Assembly: GCF_963924675.1 (NCBI RefSeq)
Contig: NC_089223.1
Span: 11,606,881 to 11,670,880 of the forward strand
Direction of reading: 5' to 3'
Length of the DNA: 64,000 nucleotides
From: Phocoena phocoena
Taxonomy: Eukaryota > Chordata > Mammalia > Artiodactyla > Phocoenidae
Positions 46,451 through 57,775 of the stretch are shown here, one piece after another; positions within the stretch are counted from its first letter, which is position 1, and every line of letters starts with the position of its first letter. Position numbers and translations under genes: made by a program. Below the pieces are notes generated by a model that saw nothing but the letters and a program-made list of their open reading frames with translations, searched no databases and had not been told where the DNA came from.

Positions 46451-48469
46451 AAGAACTGTTGCAAACTAAAAAGCGCATTTTTATGTTATGCTCTATTTCA
46501 AGCTTTTGAATCACATCTGCTATTAGGCAGTAATATTTTGAGCTTAATTTGTTCTTAAAAAATATACAGATATCTATGAGTCCACTTGATCATGAGGTTC
46601 TAGATGATCAAGTTTTGTTGTGACTAACATTCATTAAAAAGACAGGTTATTACACTAATAGGATGCTGTAGTCTTTAGGTTTCATGATGCTAGGCAATTG
46701 ATTATATGGAGAAGTGGTTAAATTGTCCTTATTAATTAAATCCACTATATGGCAACTCTACATGAACCTATATTTCATGTATTGAATGAATGCCCATTTT
46801 AACTTTATTTTATACTGGATCCATTATTTTTTATTAAAGTTTTGATCACTGCAAACCTTAGTGAGAAAGAAAAAGGTTTTCTAGAATTGCTTTTCTGTTT
46901 GTCTTACGCTAGAATGTATTCATGTTAAATAAAGATCACATTATTTTCTAGTTTTTATGTTATAAATTATGATTATTCTTGTGTGGATTTTTATAATAAG
47001 CAACACTGATTAGAGTAGGAAAGTAACAACCACCTATTTATGCTGTTTCACTGTATTTTCAGATTTTCATTCTGTGTTCTGGTTTCTTCATAGCTCTGTT
47101 TAGTCAGATATAAGAAAGAGAATTGATATTTTTATGGTACAGCATTCATGATGAATAGTAGACAATTCCTATGTGGTCTAGCCCATAGCCTCAAGGAGTT
47201 ATTGAGGTCAAAAGTGACCAAATATTTTGTGTCTAAGTGCTACTAAAATGCAGACTTCCAAGAGTCTGTCATGCTGCATACCTTGACCCTTATTCTGTGT
47301 CAGTGGTCCTTGGAGTGTGAGGGACACTATGTGTGCATGTGCTTTGGTGGCAACTGCAGAGCTCACAGGGAAGGTCTCATGAAATATGAATAGACTAATT
47401 CCTCCACTACCTGTACCTTCTCCTCCTCCTCTTCTCTCTGTCAAGAATGCACAGCTGGTGAGGAAAGATCAAATACAACTAGGAACTGAAATCAGCCACT
47501 TCCTCAGCCAAGGGTTCTAAGAAAGGTATCATGTCATTGAAATCAAGAAAATGCCAAATTCCTGACTTTTACTTGAAGAAATAAGATAGAATTTAAGCTT
47601 TCTACATAACAAATGCTAAGTTCTAACGGTGCTTCTATGGTACTGTGCAGGCTGAGACGAACACTAATCACTTACTCTGATTAAAAATATTAAAGCCATG
47701 TTATAGTGAATATATTTATATCTTACCTTTCTTCTAAATAGATTGAGCTTTAATGTAGATGCAAATGAATACTCCTTTAAATGCAGTAGAATTTTTAATC
47801 TTTCACTTTATCCTAATTCCATTTTCTTGTTTAAATGAAAAGAATATTTTATATTTTTATTTTAGAAATTCAGTTTGTCAAAATTGACCTCATTAATATT
47901 TTTGCATAAACTTCTTTAGTTATCTGTGTATATTTTCATAACTCAACTTCAGAAGATGAAATATGAAATCATAAATCATAGTGATTTCCTACCTGTGTGA
48001 TTTTTCCTTGAAAAAGTCATATATCAAGTTCTCTGTCTATTTTGCTCACAATTTACCCTCACTGCCTTGAGATCCATTCATATTTGTTGAATGAATAAAG
48101 ACTCTCTAAAGAAGTAGGCAAGACAGGGGATACTTAAATTGAAATGCATCTAGGTATGATTGCTATTTTTTTCTGATACCTTAGGGTCTTTTTTAAAGCA
48201 AGACTAACACTAGGGGATTCTGTCTAGTCTCCAAGACCTTGCTGTTCTCTGTTTCTTCCCAATTCTGAAAAATATCTTACCTTGTCTCCATGTCTTCTTC
48301 TCACACACTATTTCTCTTTTCTAATGAGCGTTAGTAAGTTCCCTACAGTGTTATTGAGGTATTGTGTTATACAAGTATGGGCTGTTTGGTGCTAGTAGCT
48401 GAAAAGTACTATCAGTAGACTTTGAGTGGATATAAAATTACAAAAGCTTTTTTCCTCCTTAAATCTAGG
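46451..48469. other. Unassigned sequence, 2.0 kb
   Basis: No repeat or gene recognised. 47200-47460 is less AT-rich, with a short (cct)n run near 47420, but shows no exon signals I can defend. Confidence 0.45.
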
Positions 48470-48521
48470 TAGGTTATGGGAAAACATCAGCTTTGGTAGG
48501 TTACAAGAAAACATCAGCTTT
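48470..48521 (+). repeat. 27-base tandem duplication
   Basis: Two units, each running taggtta....gaaaacatcagcttt, are head-to-tail with about three differences (tggg/caag region). Not part of a recognised family. Confidence 0.85.
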
Positions 48522-48584
48522 TATTTTCGCTGTTGTAACAATCTGTAACCTGTACTGAACTAGAGTGAACTTTATAAAGGTATT

Positions 48585-49375
48585 TTATTCTTGTATTCAA
48601 CAAATGTTTTATATATTATTCTAGGTTCTAGTTGTTGTTCTAAGTTTACAATTAATGGTAGAAGAAAGAAATATAAATGACAGAAAGAAGGAAGGAAGAA
48701 AAGAAGGAAGTGAGTGATAGGTACTATGAAAAATAAGACAGAAGAGGAAATTTAATAAGGCAGAGTGATATGTTTGTTGTAATTTTGTTTAGAATGGTCA
48801 CAGAGGCACTTACATTTTCTTTTTTTTAATGAGTAGAGATGTGAATTACGTGAAGGAGTTAGCCATAGGATTATTGAAGGAATAGCTTTTTTTTTTTTTG
48901 CGGGCCTCTCACTGCTGTGGCCTCTCCCGTTGCAGAGCACAGGCTCCGGACGCGCAGGCTCGGCGGCCACGGCTCACGGGCCCAGCCGCTCCGCGGCACG
49001 TGGGATCCTCCCGGACCGGGGCACGAACCCGCGTCCCCTGCATCGGCAGGCGGACTCTCAACCACTGCGCCACCAGGGAAGCCCGGAATAGCTTTTTAAC
49101 AGAAGGAATAGCGAGTGCAAAGACCCTGAGGCAGGAGCATGCTTACTCCTGTTTAAGGACGAGAAAGGGGGCTAGTGGGGCTTACAACACAGTGAAAGAG
49201 GGAGAGCATTGGTAAATTGGACCAAATTACAAGGGACCTTGAAGGGCTTGAAGCTTTGTATTTTAGTCTGAGATTAGAAAACATTTTGGGTTCTAAACAG
49301 AAAAGAGACATAATGTCATGTAAATTTTAAAAGAGTCACTCTGGTTGCTGAGTGGAGAATGGAAAGTAAGAGATA
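48585..49375 (+). mobile_element. L2 LINE 3' portion, split by a SINE
   Basis: Left part (48585-48878): attcaacaaatgttttatat, tattattctaggttctagtt, taggtactatgaaaaataag, gatgtgaattacgtgaagga. Right part (49098-49375): agtgcaaagaccctgaggca, ggagcatgcttactcctgtt, caagggaccttgaagggctt, tctgagattagaaaacattt and gtcactctggttgctgagtg. Together these follow the L2 3' end in order. A CHR SINE interrupts it at 48891-49084. A GAAG-rich run lies at 48684-48710. Confidence 0.85.
48891..49084 (-). mobile_element. CHR SINE, short form, nested in L2
   Basis: Reverse-oriented, CpG-rich and little diverged: T-run, gcgggcctctcactgctgtg, then complements of B and A boxes, ending gcgccaccagggaagccc. Direct repeats ggaatagcttttt flank it (48879 onward and 49085-49097). 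The insertion divides the L2 cleanly. Confidence 0.97.
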
Positions 49376-49419
49376 GAGTAAACTCATGTTGTTCTTATTT
49401 AAAAAAAAAGATTTGAGGC

Positions 49420-49700
49420 AGTAAGTTTAGCATGGTAGGGTGGACACATCAGGGAACCAGGCTCCTTAGATCTTTCTCCCCCAATATCCTCTGCACATGG
49501 CATCACCTCAAAGTCCAAGATGGATGCTTGTGCTCTAGCCCTCATGTCCATATTCTAGCCTTTCCTTTAAAGACTCCTTTTGTAATTTATACCTGACAAT
49601 TTAGCACCACGTCACTGGCTAAAATTAAGTCCCACTGTCTTGCCTAGCTGCAGGGAGGCTAACAAATACATTCTTTAACCTGGCCCTTCATTTGCCTCGT
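49420..49700 (+). mobile_element. Ancient repeat of an unassigned family, member C
   Basis: catcagggaaccaggctcct, tccaagatggatgcttgtgc, accacgtcactggctaaaat and gcctagctgcagggaggcta follow the order 'gggacccaggctccttctatc...caagatggctgct...ctcatttgccagaac...cctagctgcaaggaaggctgg'. Confidence 0.5.
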
Positions 49701-49799
49701 CAAAAATTAAAAACAAACAAAATAGGTTTTTAAGTTGTTTTCTTACTGAATGATTAGGGGAGCATCCCAAATTTAAATAGCTGAAGCTCAAGCTCAGTA

Positions 49800-50222
49800 T
49801 CTTAGAATGTGTTCTTTGGAAGTCTAGTGCTCCCAAGTTCAGAGTATGGACCATCTTTCATCCTTATCTAACAGCTCACATTTTCTAGCCAGTCCTACCA
49901 TGTCACACACATCATTTTTGCAAATTTTAGAGACTCATACACTTCTTCAAAGGAGCCTTCTCTAGCCATAGATTAAATCATTACACCTTGTATTACCCCC
50001 AGTTAGCATCTATACTTTTTCTTTATAGAACTTAACACAATTTGTATTTTTATACATGTATAAGTATTTTGTTAATATTTGTACCTCTTGCTAGGCTCTA
50101 AAAGACATGAAAGGGATCCATGTCTCTTTGCCCATCATTGTATTCTCGAGTACTAGCACAATACCTGACATGTGATTGTTTATTAGACATTTGTTGAGTA
50201 AATGAACATCTGAATAAAAGAA
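49800..50222 (+). mobile_element. L2 LINE 3' end
   Basis: ggagccttctctagccatag, cccagttagcatctatactt, ttgctaggctctaaaagaca, tgaaagggatccatgtctct, cgagtactagcacaatacct and gacatttgttgagtaaatga reproduce the L2 end through its gaatgaatgaa-like terminus (agtaaatgaacatctgaata). Confidence 0.75.
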
Positions 50223-51736
50223 TTCACATAGTAATTGTAGTAGAAATCAAGCCAAAGGAATTGGATTTAAAGGTCTTAATGCTAAAGCCCAGGAGACTGG
50301 AAATTCCCTGGGATGATTTTAATAAATATATCAAATCTATTAGAAGAATTTGTACATAATACATGTTGCTTGTGTATGTATAACAACCATTATAATATCT
50401 CGTTACATCTTTATAACACTTTTTAAAAATTTGTGAGCTTGGAAAGCTACAAACTAAGTAGCAGAACTTGATATCATTTTATAGACCTAAATAATAATTC
50501 TTATAATATTTGGAAATATATTAAGTAGTCTTCTGAAAACAAAGCACCTGCTCATACTTTCAATCTTACACTAGTTTTCTTGTGGTTTTAAATTTATATA
50601 ATGAGCTAAGATAAAAATAAAGGTAGTGTCAGTCATCAGTATATACGCGTTTCTTTGTTAGAGATCTAAAAATTATAGAATACTGGGGACTAATTTCAGA
50701 TGAAGGTCACAAACATAAAAGAAAATTACTTGGATAAATTTGAGCATTATTTTTCATTAAAAATCAGTACCCAAGCTCATTGTTACATGAATTGTTAAAA
50801 ATACATGTTATGAGTAAGAATTAACAAAATGTATTTGGAAGTTTTCACTGATCTTTAAGTAGAGCCGTTGCTACTATTTAATGAAGCAGAGAGCTTTTCT
50901 GGTGTGTGAGGCAGAGTATTTTTTTGGAGTCCTGTCAGCCATGCAGACAGCTGATAGCTTCTCACAGCCTGACACTTCTAGGTAGAGGTTTACTGTAGCA
51001 TACAAGAAACAATGACCTGGGATACAGCCAAATGACTGCTAAAATGATATAAAAAGAGATTTCAACTCTTTATGGCACTACTAATGTACCTGAAAGTTAA
51101 AAAGCACATTTTAGTAGTTGCGAAAGGATCCAGATAGAAAGACCAGCACCCTCACTTTATCCACTTCAGCTCAGCACAGAGAGGCACCCCCGATTGCTAT
51201 CATTACTTGTAGTGGAAGCTCAAGGGATGTACAAGATTGCTTTATTCTAAATTTAATCTTGGCCTTTTCTGTGTGATCCTTGCCTCTCTGATAAAATTTA
51301 AATTTAGTGGGATTCAGGAGAGAACTTTTATTTTCATATGCACTTCTGTAGATACTGACCTGGAAAGAGATTGCCATTATATGCCTAAGTCATCCAGTTT
51401 GTATCCTGATTCTCTTTCATTGAAAGCTTCAGCAACATTTGACTGGTGAGCTCCAGGAGTTAGGTTTCATTGCCTACTGTCAATGCAGGTAATCCTTGGA
51501 TTTATAGAGGTACATTCTCCTGGAAAAGCTATTATAAGTTGAAATAACATTAGTCAAATTAAATTTTCTCCCAGAAAAGAATCACAAAGAGGGTTCTTTT
51601 TAGATACCTATAGTCAGCTTCTTATAGATAGAAAGAAGACACTTTCACAGAGGATTGGGATTCTGTCAATAAAGGGGTTGAATGGAGTGATATATCTGTA
51701 CAGCACAAAATGTTCTAAAAGTCATATGTATGATTT
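50223..51736. other. Unassigned sequence, 1.5 kb
   Basis: No repeat or gene recognised. 50870-51010 and 51120-51230 are more balanced in composition, but I can name nothing in them. Confidence 0.45.
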
Positions 51737-51748
51737 AAAGAGTAATGC

Positions 51749-51965
51749 GGGGCTTCCCTGGTGGAGCAGTGGTTGAGAGTCTGCCTGCCAAGGCAGGGGA
51801 CACGAGTTTGTGCCCCGGTCCTGGAAGATCCCACATGCCGCGGAGCGGCTGGGCCCGTGAGCCATGGCCGCTGAGCCTGCGCATCCGGAGCCTGTGCTCC
51901 GCAACGGGAGAGGCCACAACAGTGAGAGGCCTGCGTACTGCAAAAAAAACAAAACAAAACAAAAT
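51749..51965 (+). mobile_element. CHR SINE, short form, perfect target-site duplication
   Basis: Start ggggcttccctggtggagca (A box changed to tggagcagtgg), B box region gagtttgtgccccg, short body ending gaggcctgcgtactgc and a tail of aaaac units. Direct repeats aaagagtaatgc flank it at 51737-51748 and 51966-51977. Confidence 0.97.
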
Positions 51966-52184
51966 AAAGAGTAATGCATTGCTAATCAGAGAAAAATGTA
52001 TTCAATATGATTAAAAATAATTATTGTGTACCAAAGACATGGTTTCATATATTGCAATGGTTCTGAATAGTTGCTGACCCTAAAAAGATAACTTCATCTC
52101 TCTCATCATAAGTGACATCTATTTATCTGGTTAAAATACTTATTTCACAGGTTGGTTTTAGGTATAGAATATCAGCTGAGAGTT

Positions 52185-52865
52185 AAGTAAGATAGAACTG
52201 GGTTTGTATCTCAGACCTATTAATTAGTAGATGAGACCCCAGGTGATTGACTAAGATTCTTGAAGTCTGATTGCTAATTGTCCCCAGTATTCATTCTCTT
52301 ACTCATTTTTGGTAATCTTTCACCTCCCCTTGGACCTAGGGAAAGTCGTATAACTAAGTTATGGCCAGTGGGGTTTGAGAGGAAGTGATGTAGGCAGATT
52401 CTGGTTCTCACCCTTTTAAAGTACCTTCTTGCCCTCCAGTGCTCTTATATCCTTCTAGTAGGTTGGAATGTGGACACTGTGGTGAAGAGCTCACTTCAGT
52501 CATACCAATAAAGGCAACACCCCAAGGATGGCAGAACCACTAGATGGAAGGACTCTGGATCCCTGATGATCTTGTGGAGCAAAATTGCACTCCTTATCTG
52601 ACTGGAGCTCTGGGATGAGAAACTTATTCAAGCCTTTGTATGTTTGTGTCTCTTTATTATAGCAACTTCGCCTGTAGCCAGACAGTGTTGACTTTGAAGA
52701 AGGGAGTAGATTCCCCAAAGCTTCAGTTTCACAATCCATAAAATTGAGATAGTAATAGTACCTATGCATAAGGTTATTTTGAAGACAAAATAGTTACTGT
52801 ATAAAAATCATTTAAAATAGCAGCTTGCACATAATTAGTATTCAGTGAGTGTTAGATGTTTATTT
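52185..52865 (+). mobile_element. MIR SINE split by a later insertion
   Basis: The head (52185-52271: gaactgggtttgtatctcag, gaccccaggtgattgactaa) and tail (52699-52865: gcttcagtttcacaatccat, tagtaatagtacctatgcat, aaatagcagcttgcacataa, ttcagtgagtgttagatgtt) are two parts of one MIR. They are separated by a ~430 bp element at 52272-52698. Confidence 0.72.
52272..52698 (+). mobile_element. Ancient repeat nested in MIR, family not assigned
   Basis: gttatggccagtggggtttg, agaggaagtgatgtaggcag, ggttggaatgtggacactgt, ccaaggatggcagaaccact, agatggaaggactctggatc and cctgatgatcttgtggagca follow a widespread mammalian repeat ('atgtgagcagaagtgatgtg...aggatggcagagcaacaagatggaaggagcctgggtccctgatgac'). Its tail resembles an LTR or L1 3'UTR; I cannot name it. 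Confidence 0.6.
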
Positions 52866-53284
52866 TATTCTTTGAATTATTAATTTAACTGTTGTTTGTG
52901 TACTTAAAAATATTTGAAGTGAAATATTTTTACCTTAGTAAACCATAATTAGCAATACTAAAAAAAAATTGTGGAAAAGAAGACCTTTAATTTCAATGCC
53001 ATGAAATCAAATAGTTTTTATTTTTAACTCCAAAGCATTTTTAAGAAAGTTCCTGCAATAAGTTTCTGGCATTTTTGAGAAACTGATACACAGACTTCTG
53101 TTTTGCTAGTATTGTATGTGTGTGCATGTGTGTATAGGTGTGTTTTGCATTACAAATTTTCCTCCAGCACATCAAGCGCACAGGCATCCCTCTGCCTTCG
53201 AAAAATACATCTTTTGGTTTCCAGAGCTGCCATTCCATCAGGACTGGTAGTTATATGTTACCTTAATGCCACATGATTATGCTA
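52866..53284. other. Unassigned AT-rich sequence with a short TG tract
   Basis: A broken (TG)n run lies at about 53115-53142. Nothing else recognised. Confidence 0.45.
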
Positions 53285-53400
53285 AACTGTGGCTCCCTTT
53301 GACACTTCACTCTTTTACAAAAAACAAATTTCCATGGCTTCCTCTTGAATGCAGAATATTTTCCAAATTCCTTAGCATGGCATTGAAAATACATTTACAT
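53285..53400 (+). mobile_element. L2 LINE internal fragment
   Basis: ccatggcttcctcttgaatg, cagaatattttccaaattcc and ttagcatggcattgaaaata match the L2 block 'tggcttcccattgccctcaggataaaatccaaactccttagcatggc'. Confidence 0.65.
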
Positions 53401-53849
53401 TTAGCAACTAACTAATTATAGCAGTGAGCATTTATCCTGGTCTGAGTTTTCTTAGGGCATTACATATACAATAGCCATTTTTCTGTATTCATAAGAATCT
53501 CTATTCTTTACCTTATGTCACATTTTATTTTCAAGGTGTGTTCTTTAGAATAGTACTCTTGACAGTCCATGAAAATTGCATTCTTTTGTCAAGAAAAAGT
53601 ATGAAATACTGTGGATTTTGTTCCTTTTTTGGAGACATCCAACATACATTAGCTATTAAAGGCTCTAAATAGTTTTAGGAAAACAAAACATATTTAGGTT
53701 TAACCCAGTTCCTCCAAACATATTACAGAGATACTTTATTTATAAAGAACCTATTAATCTTGGAGAACTGGTTTTGTGGATCCCATTTTGAGAAACCTTT
53801 TCCGCAAAGATTGCAATCACTAGAATCACAAGAAGTGCTATTATACTTC
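53401..53849. other. Unassigned sequence between two L2 pieces
   Basis: Probably decayed L2 in part, but not alignable by eye. Confidence 0.35.
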
Positions 53850-54065
53850 CCTCATCACTACAGACACAATCACTCCCTTTCCTTTGTTCTGTTAGAGCAC
53901 TCTTACTTCATTGTGATTCCACACTCTGTCTTATACTTAAAATTCTTACGGATGTGTTCCTCCCTATGTAGACTGTGAGCTCATTTAAAGCAGTACTGTA
54001 TTTTTTCGTCTTGCTATCACAGTACATTGCCTAATATAGCATATATGGTGGGTGATTAGTAACAT
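53850..54065 (+). mobile_element. L2 LINE 3' end
   Basis: agagcactcttacttcattg, cctatgtagactgtgagctc, atttaaagcagtactgtatt, cacagtacattgcctaatat follow the L2 end 'cactagactgtgagctccttgagggcagggac...cccagtacctagcacagtgcc'. Confidence 0.6.
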
Positions 54066-54289
54066 TTTTCTGTATTTCACCCTTTTTATTTGAGTGAGAA
54101 CATAATGTTTTATGAAAGAAAAAGTACATTAAGACTTAACCAAATAAGTGGTGTCTTTCACATGGTCTAAGCTGTTGCTTGTCCACATAATTCCTCCATT
54201 GGTTATAACTGTCATGGAACTTTATTAGACTCTCCATATGCATGATTCAGTTTCAGAGAATGGAATCCACTTAACTATTTTAAATAAAC

Positions 54290-54900
54290 AGGGATTTTGG
54301 GCAGGTTGTTAGATGCCTTGGTAGAGTTGAAGAAACTGATTGAGCTCTCAAGAATGAATCAAAAAGCCACCCCACTGAACTGAGCTACCCAAGGGAGCTA
54401 ATGCTTCTTCTCTGATGAGAAGCCACTGGATTAAGAATCACTCCACAGGACCATGATCCACATACACCCCCAGTCAGGCAGCTACTACACTCAAGAGACC
54501 TCTACCCTTTAATATTGCTGAATTCAGAAACATAGAAGACTTAATTCAGAAGTTACCAGACTTCCGGACATTGGGAACTTAGTTAATGCTGTTGAAGAAA
54601 AAAATAGATGCCTTCATGACCATGTTTGCAAGTGAAAACAAAAGCACAGCCTCTGCTGCCCTTTCTCCTTCCAAACCTTCTTTGATTCTATCTGATTGGA
54701 AGACTATCATCGAAAACCCTAGCAGCAAAGGAGCTTAGCAAGTGAATGATATCCTCTTCCAGCCTCTGCTGTACAAAAAGACACACAGAAAGTGGGTGAA
54801 ATGGGTGTTGGAGCCAGTCCAGTATCTAGCAACAGTACCTGTGCATCTCCTTGTCATTCCTATGGAATACTCTCCCTTGTTCTAATGCTTTCTCACCTTT
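54290..54900 (+). pseudogene. Possible decayed retrocopy (unidentified)
   Basis: One frame stays mostly open over 54481-54894 with only two stops. Readable stretches are IEDLIQKLPDFRTLGT, LLKKKIDAFMTMFASENKS, LILSDWKTIIENPSSKG and HRKWVKWVLEPVQYLATVP. An upstream piece near 54300 reads RLLDALVELKKLIELSRMNQ. Base composition is less AT-rich than the surroundings. I recognise no protein family and see no poly-A tail or flanking repeats. It may instead be an old unrecognised transposon. Confidence 0.3.
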
Positions 54901-55124
54901 CTGTTTACCCCTCTGTACTTGATTTCCTGTCCCTTCCACTTTTTCTCCCTGCAGTCAATGTAGCTTGAGTCAACAGTGAGAATTCCACCTCCACCTGTAT
55001 AAAGGAATTTTATACAGCAAAACAAGAGAAGCAGTGGAATGCTTTATCTAATTGTTACATGGTAGGTGAACTAAGAGCCTTTCATGAAAGGATAACATTA
55101 TCTTAGACACAATATTGCATTTAT

Positions 55125-55255
55125 CCATAAACAATACTCTGTTCCACAACTCTGTGTTGTAGCTATTAATCTCATTTTACTAAGAACAAAACCAAGGTAC
55201 TTTGAAAAATTATTTATCAAAGATCATGCATCCTGTAAGTTTGGAACCCGTGGTC
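55125..55255 (-). mobile_element. MIR SINE, antisense
   Basis: On the plus strand ttgtagctattaatctcatt, ttactaagaacaaaaccaag, gtactttgaaaaattattta, tcaaagatcatgcatcctgt and aagtttggaacccgtggtct parallel the reverse complement of MIR ('attatccccattttacagatgagg...agtaacttgcccaaggtcacacagc...tcgaaccc'). Confidence 0.65.
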
Positions 55256-56521
55256 TCTTCATAATATTATGTAGTCAGAGATCGCCGGCAATTTGAAGCA
55301 AACTGAACTCCATTTTCCCACATTTCACCTGGAAAATAAAAGGAGAGAATTTAAATTTTAGCACAGTGTGCAAAAGCCCGCATGACTGTTTCTGTCATGG
55401 GACCTGTTTTATGGTCAGCAGCATAGTCTCGCTGATGCATATACATCAATTCTTACCTTATTGAAAGGTGATGCTACATTCTCTGAACCTTAGCATCCAC
55501 TGCAGCCGTTGCTTTAGTCTCCAAGGCTTCATATTGTTGGTTAATTTACATGCTCTGTCAAGTCATACCAGAAAAATCACCTACTCATTAGTTCAGCACA
55601 AAGGAAGTTTATATGATCTGCAAGCAGAATATTCCTTCACTTTTATTCACTTGTGTCACCTTTACTTGTTAGATATCCATTCTGTGTGATAAAAATCCAA
55701 TCAAATGAAATGACAGCTAGTATAATCTATAATGTTATGAATCTGCTTCCATATGTTTCTGAATTATACTAAACACCAATAAGTATGGACATTGAATTGT
55801 GGATGTTTAACTGCTTTGTAATTCCCTTTGAAATGCCATTCTGGGGTCAGTTGAAAGAATAACATAGGAGAAATATCTTTTGAAACATCAAATCCATTTC
55901 ACAGATTATATTATAGTTCCCTAGGTTACTAAGATTTGGAAGTCATTTAACAAGCCCATTTATATCTTTTCACTTTATCTTGTTTTACTTATGGACCCTA
56001 TGCTCATAATGTAGTAACTGTATCAGAAATATTATCACAAAAATGTAACAAAAATAAACATCTCTTTAAACCAGCATGAACTTTTGGTGAGAGTTAAGCA
56101 TTTTAAGACCCTTGTCTTTGCTAATTAAATGTAAAATATAGTATACCAAGTTTTCTACCCTCTTTTACAGCTCATATTTGTACCTAAAATTGAGTAAATC
56201 CCTAATAATAAAAATATATCATGTACTATCAAGTAATATTATGTAAATTAAGAGATTAGTTAATATCACGATTTTTAATCATTTTCCGTAAACACAAATT
56301 AAAAAGTTACAAGATCCTAATTATTTAAATTTTAATTTAATATGTCTGTTTTAAAGAGGTCACAATGATATTATTATCCATTTAGCAATTACTGAGGAAT
56401 AAAAGAAAAACCCAATTTTAGAGGATAAAATTTAAGGTATAATTCAGAGTTTACATATGATAAACAAATAATCTTGTCTTAGTTATACGTACAGTTGACA
56501 GGCATTTATTTTTTAAAAATT
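55256..56521. other. Unassigned AT-rich sequence
   Basis: No feature recognised. A 73-codon frame at 55468-55689 has no domain. Confidence 0.45.
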
Positions 56522-57000
56522 GCATAAGCCCTGCTACATGTCATATACTTTTTAAGTGCTGAAATAACTATATTGAACAAGAAAGTCACGGTCCCTGACT
56601 TCTTTGAATTTATAAGCAAGCAATGGAGAGATATATGAAAAATAATAAATATAACTATTAATTTTAATTGCGTTAAGTGCTGTGAAGAGGCAGTACAAGG
56701 GCTCTACGAACATGTAAGTGGCCTGGATCCAGCTCAGTCAAGGCAGAGGTAGAAGTAACCACGTAAAGCCTCTCTTTATGCTCTGACAAAAGAATAAGCA
56801 GGACTTAACCAAGGTAATTGGCTGTGAGGACAGGGAGAGGGAGGGATGGTGTTGGCTGTGGTGGGAGAGCATCTGAAAACGAAGCAGAATGGCTGAGGCT
56901 CCACAAAATGTCAGCAAGCCGTGGTCCTGGGAGAGGAGACTGGCGGGATCTAGATTATATAGAGTCTTGCAAGGTATACTGAGGATTTTGAAGAAACTCA
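56522..57000 (+). mobile_element. L2 LINE 3' portion
   Basis: cataagccctgctacatgtc, atatactttttaagtgctga, aagtcacggtccctgacttc, gttaagtgctgtgaagaggc, agcatctgaaaacgaagcag and agagtcttgcaaggtatact with gaggattttgaagaaact are L2 blocks in order ('gtgccaggcactgtgctaagtgctg...ggtccctgccctcatgg...gataagtgctatgaagg...cttgtaggccatggtgaggactttgga'). Confidence 0.82.
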
Positions 57001-57495
57001 TCAGTGAACCTTTTAGTAGTCTTTTATTGGGTACACTTTATTTGTAGAGAACTGTGGTATCATTGACAGAGAATGCTACTGTGGTGCCCGTTATTTGTAA
57101 TGTTCACTGACAATGAAATTATCCCATACACAAAATAGGAAATAAAGAATGCATTGTTTCTCAGGGTGTACACATTTCTTCCAGAATTTTTCAAAATACC
57201 CTGGTCTTGTTTGGTCTTGTCAGAAATTCTTATTTGAAAATATCAATTCAGTTTCCTAATCTGTTATTTAGAGGTAAGCAATGGTTATTTCATGTTCATT
57301 CTAGTTTATATGGAGATTGAGCTTGGGAAGACCAATCTTGCCTCTAAGGCTATGGAGAATTTTCTTTCTAAATCCCTCCAAGATCAGTATTATCCTGCTC
57401 TATATCACATTTTGGTAAACCCTGAGTTGTCATTAGAATCAGAATCATTAAACTCTCTTCTTCAAATTTCTCAGAATATTTAGGAATTCCTACAG
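57001..57495. other. Unassigned sequence
   Basis: No recognised feature. The 63-codon frame at 57292-57483 has no domain. Confidence 0.45.
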
Positions 57496-57590
57496 CAGTG
57501 GTTCTCAAATTTCCGTGTGAAATTTGATTCTGTACCCTGGGGTAGAGTTCAGGAATCTGTATTATTAGCAATACCTTTGGTGAATTATTT
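57496..57590 (+). mobile_element. MER5-like hAT-Charlie DNA transposon fragment
   Basis: It opens with cagtggttctcaaatttccg, the MER5 terminal motif, and continues with aatttgattctgtaccctgg, ggtagagttcaggaatctgt and attattagcaatacctttgg, matching 'cagtaggtctggggtgg...gcctgagaatctgcatttctaac'. The far terminus is missing. Confidence 0.6.
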
Positions 57591-57647
57591 TGTAGGAGAT
57601 TTATAGATTTGCACTTTGATCATTTCTTTAGAAGCAAAAGGTTTGAT

Positions 57648-57775
57648 CAAGAAAAAGAGTCCCCTGGACTCAGAAAAACTGCCAGGTCTGTGCAAGTAAA
57701 TTGAGCCTCAGGTTAATCATCTCTAAATGAGAATAGTAAATTCTATGTATCTACCTTTCCAGAGGTCTATGCTTA
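57648..57775 (+). mobile_element. MIR SINE fragment
   Basis: gcaagtaaattgagcctcag, gttaatcatctctaaatgag and aatagtaaattctatgtatc with tacctttccag match the MIR core 'gcaagttacttaacctctctgtgcctcagtttcctcatctgtaaaatggg'. Confidence 0.6.
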
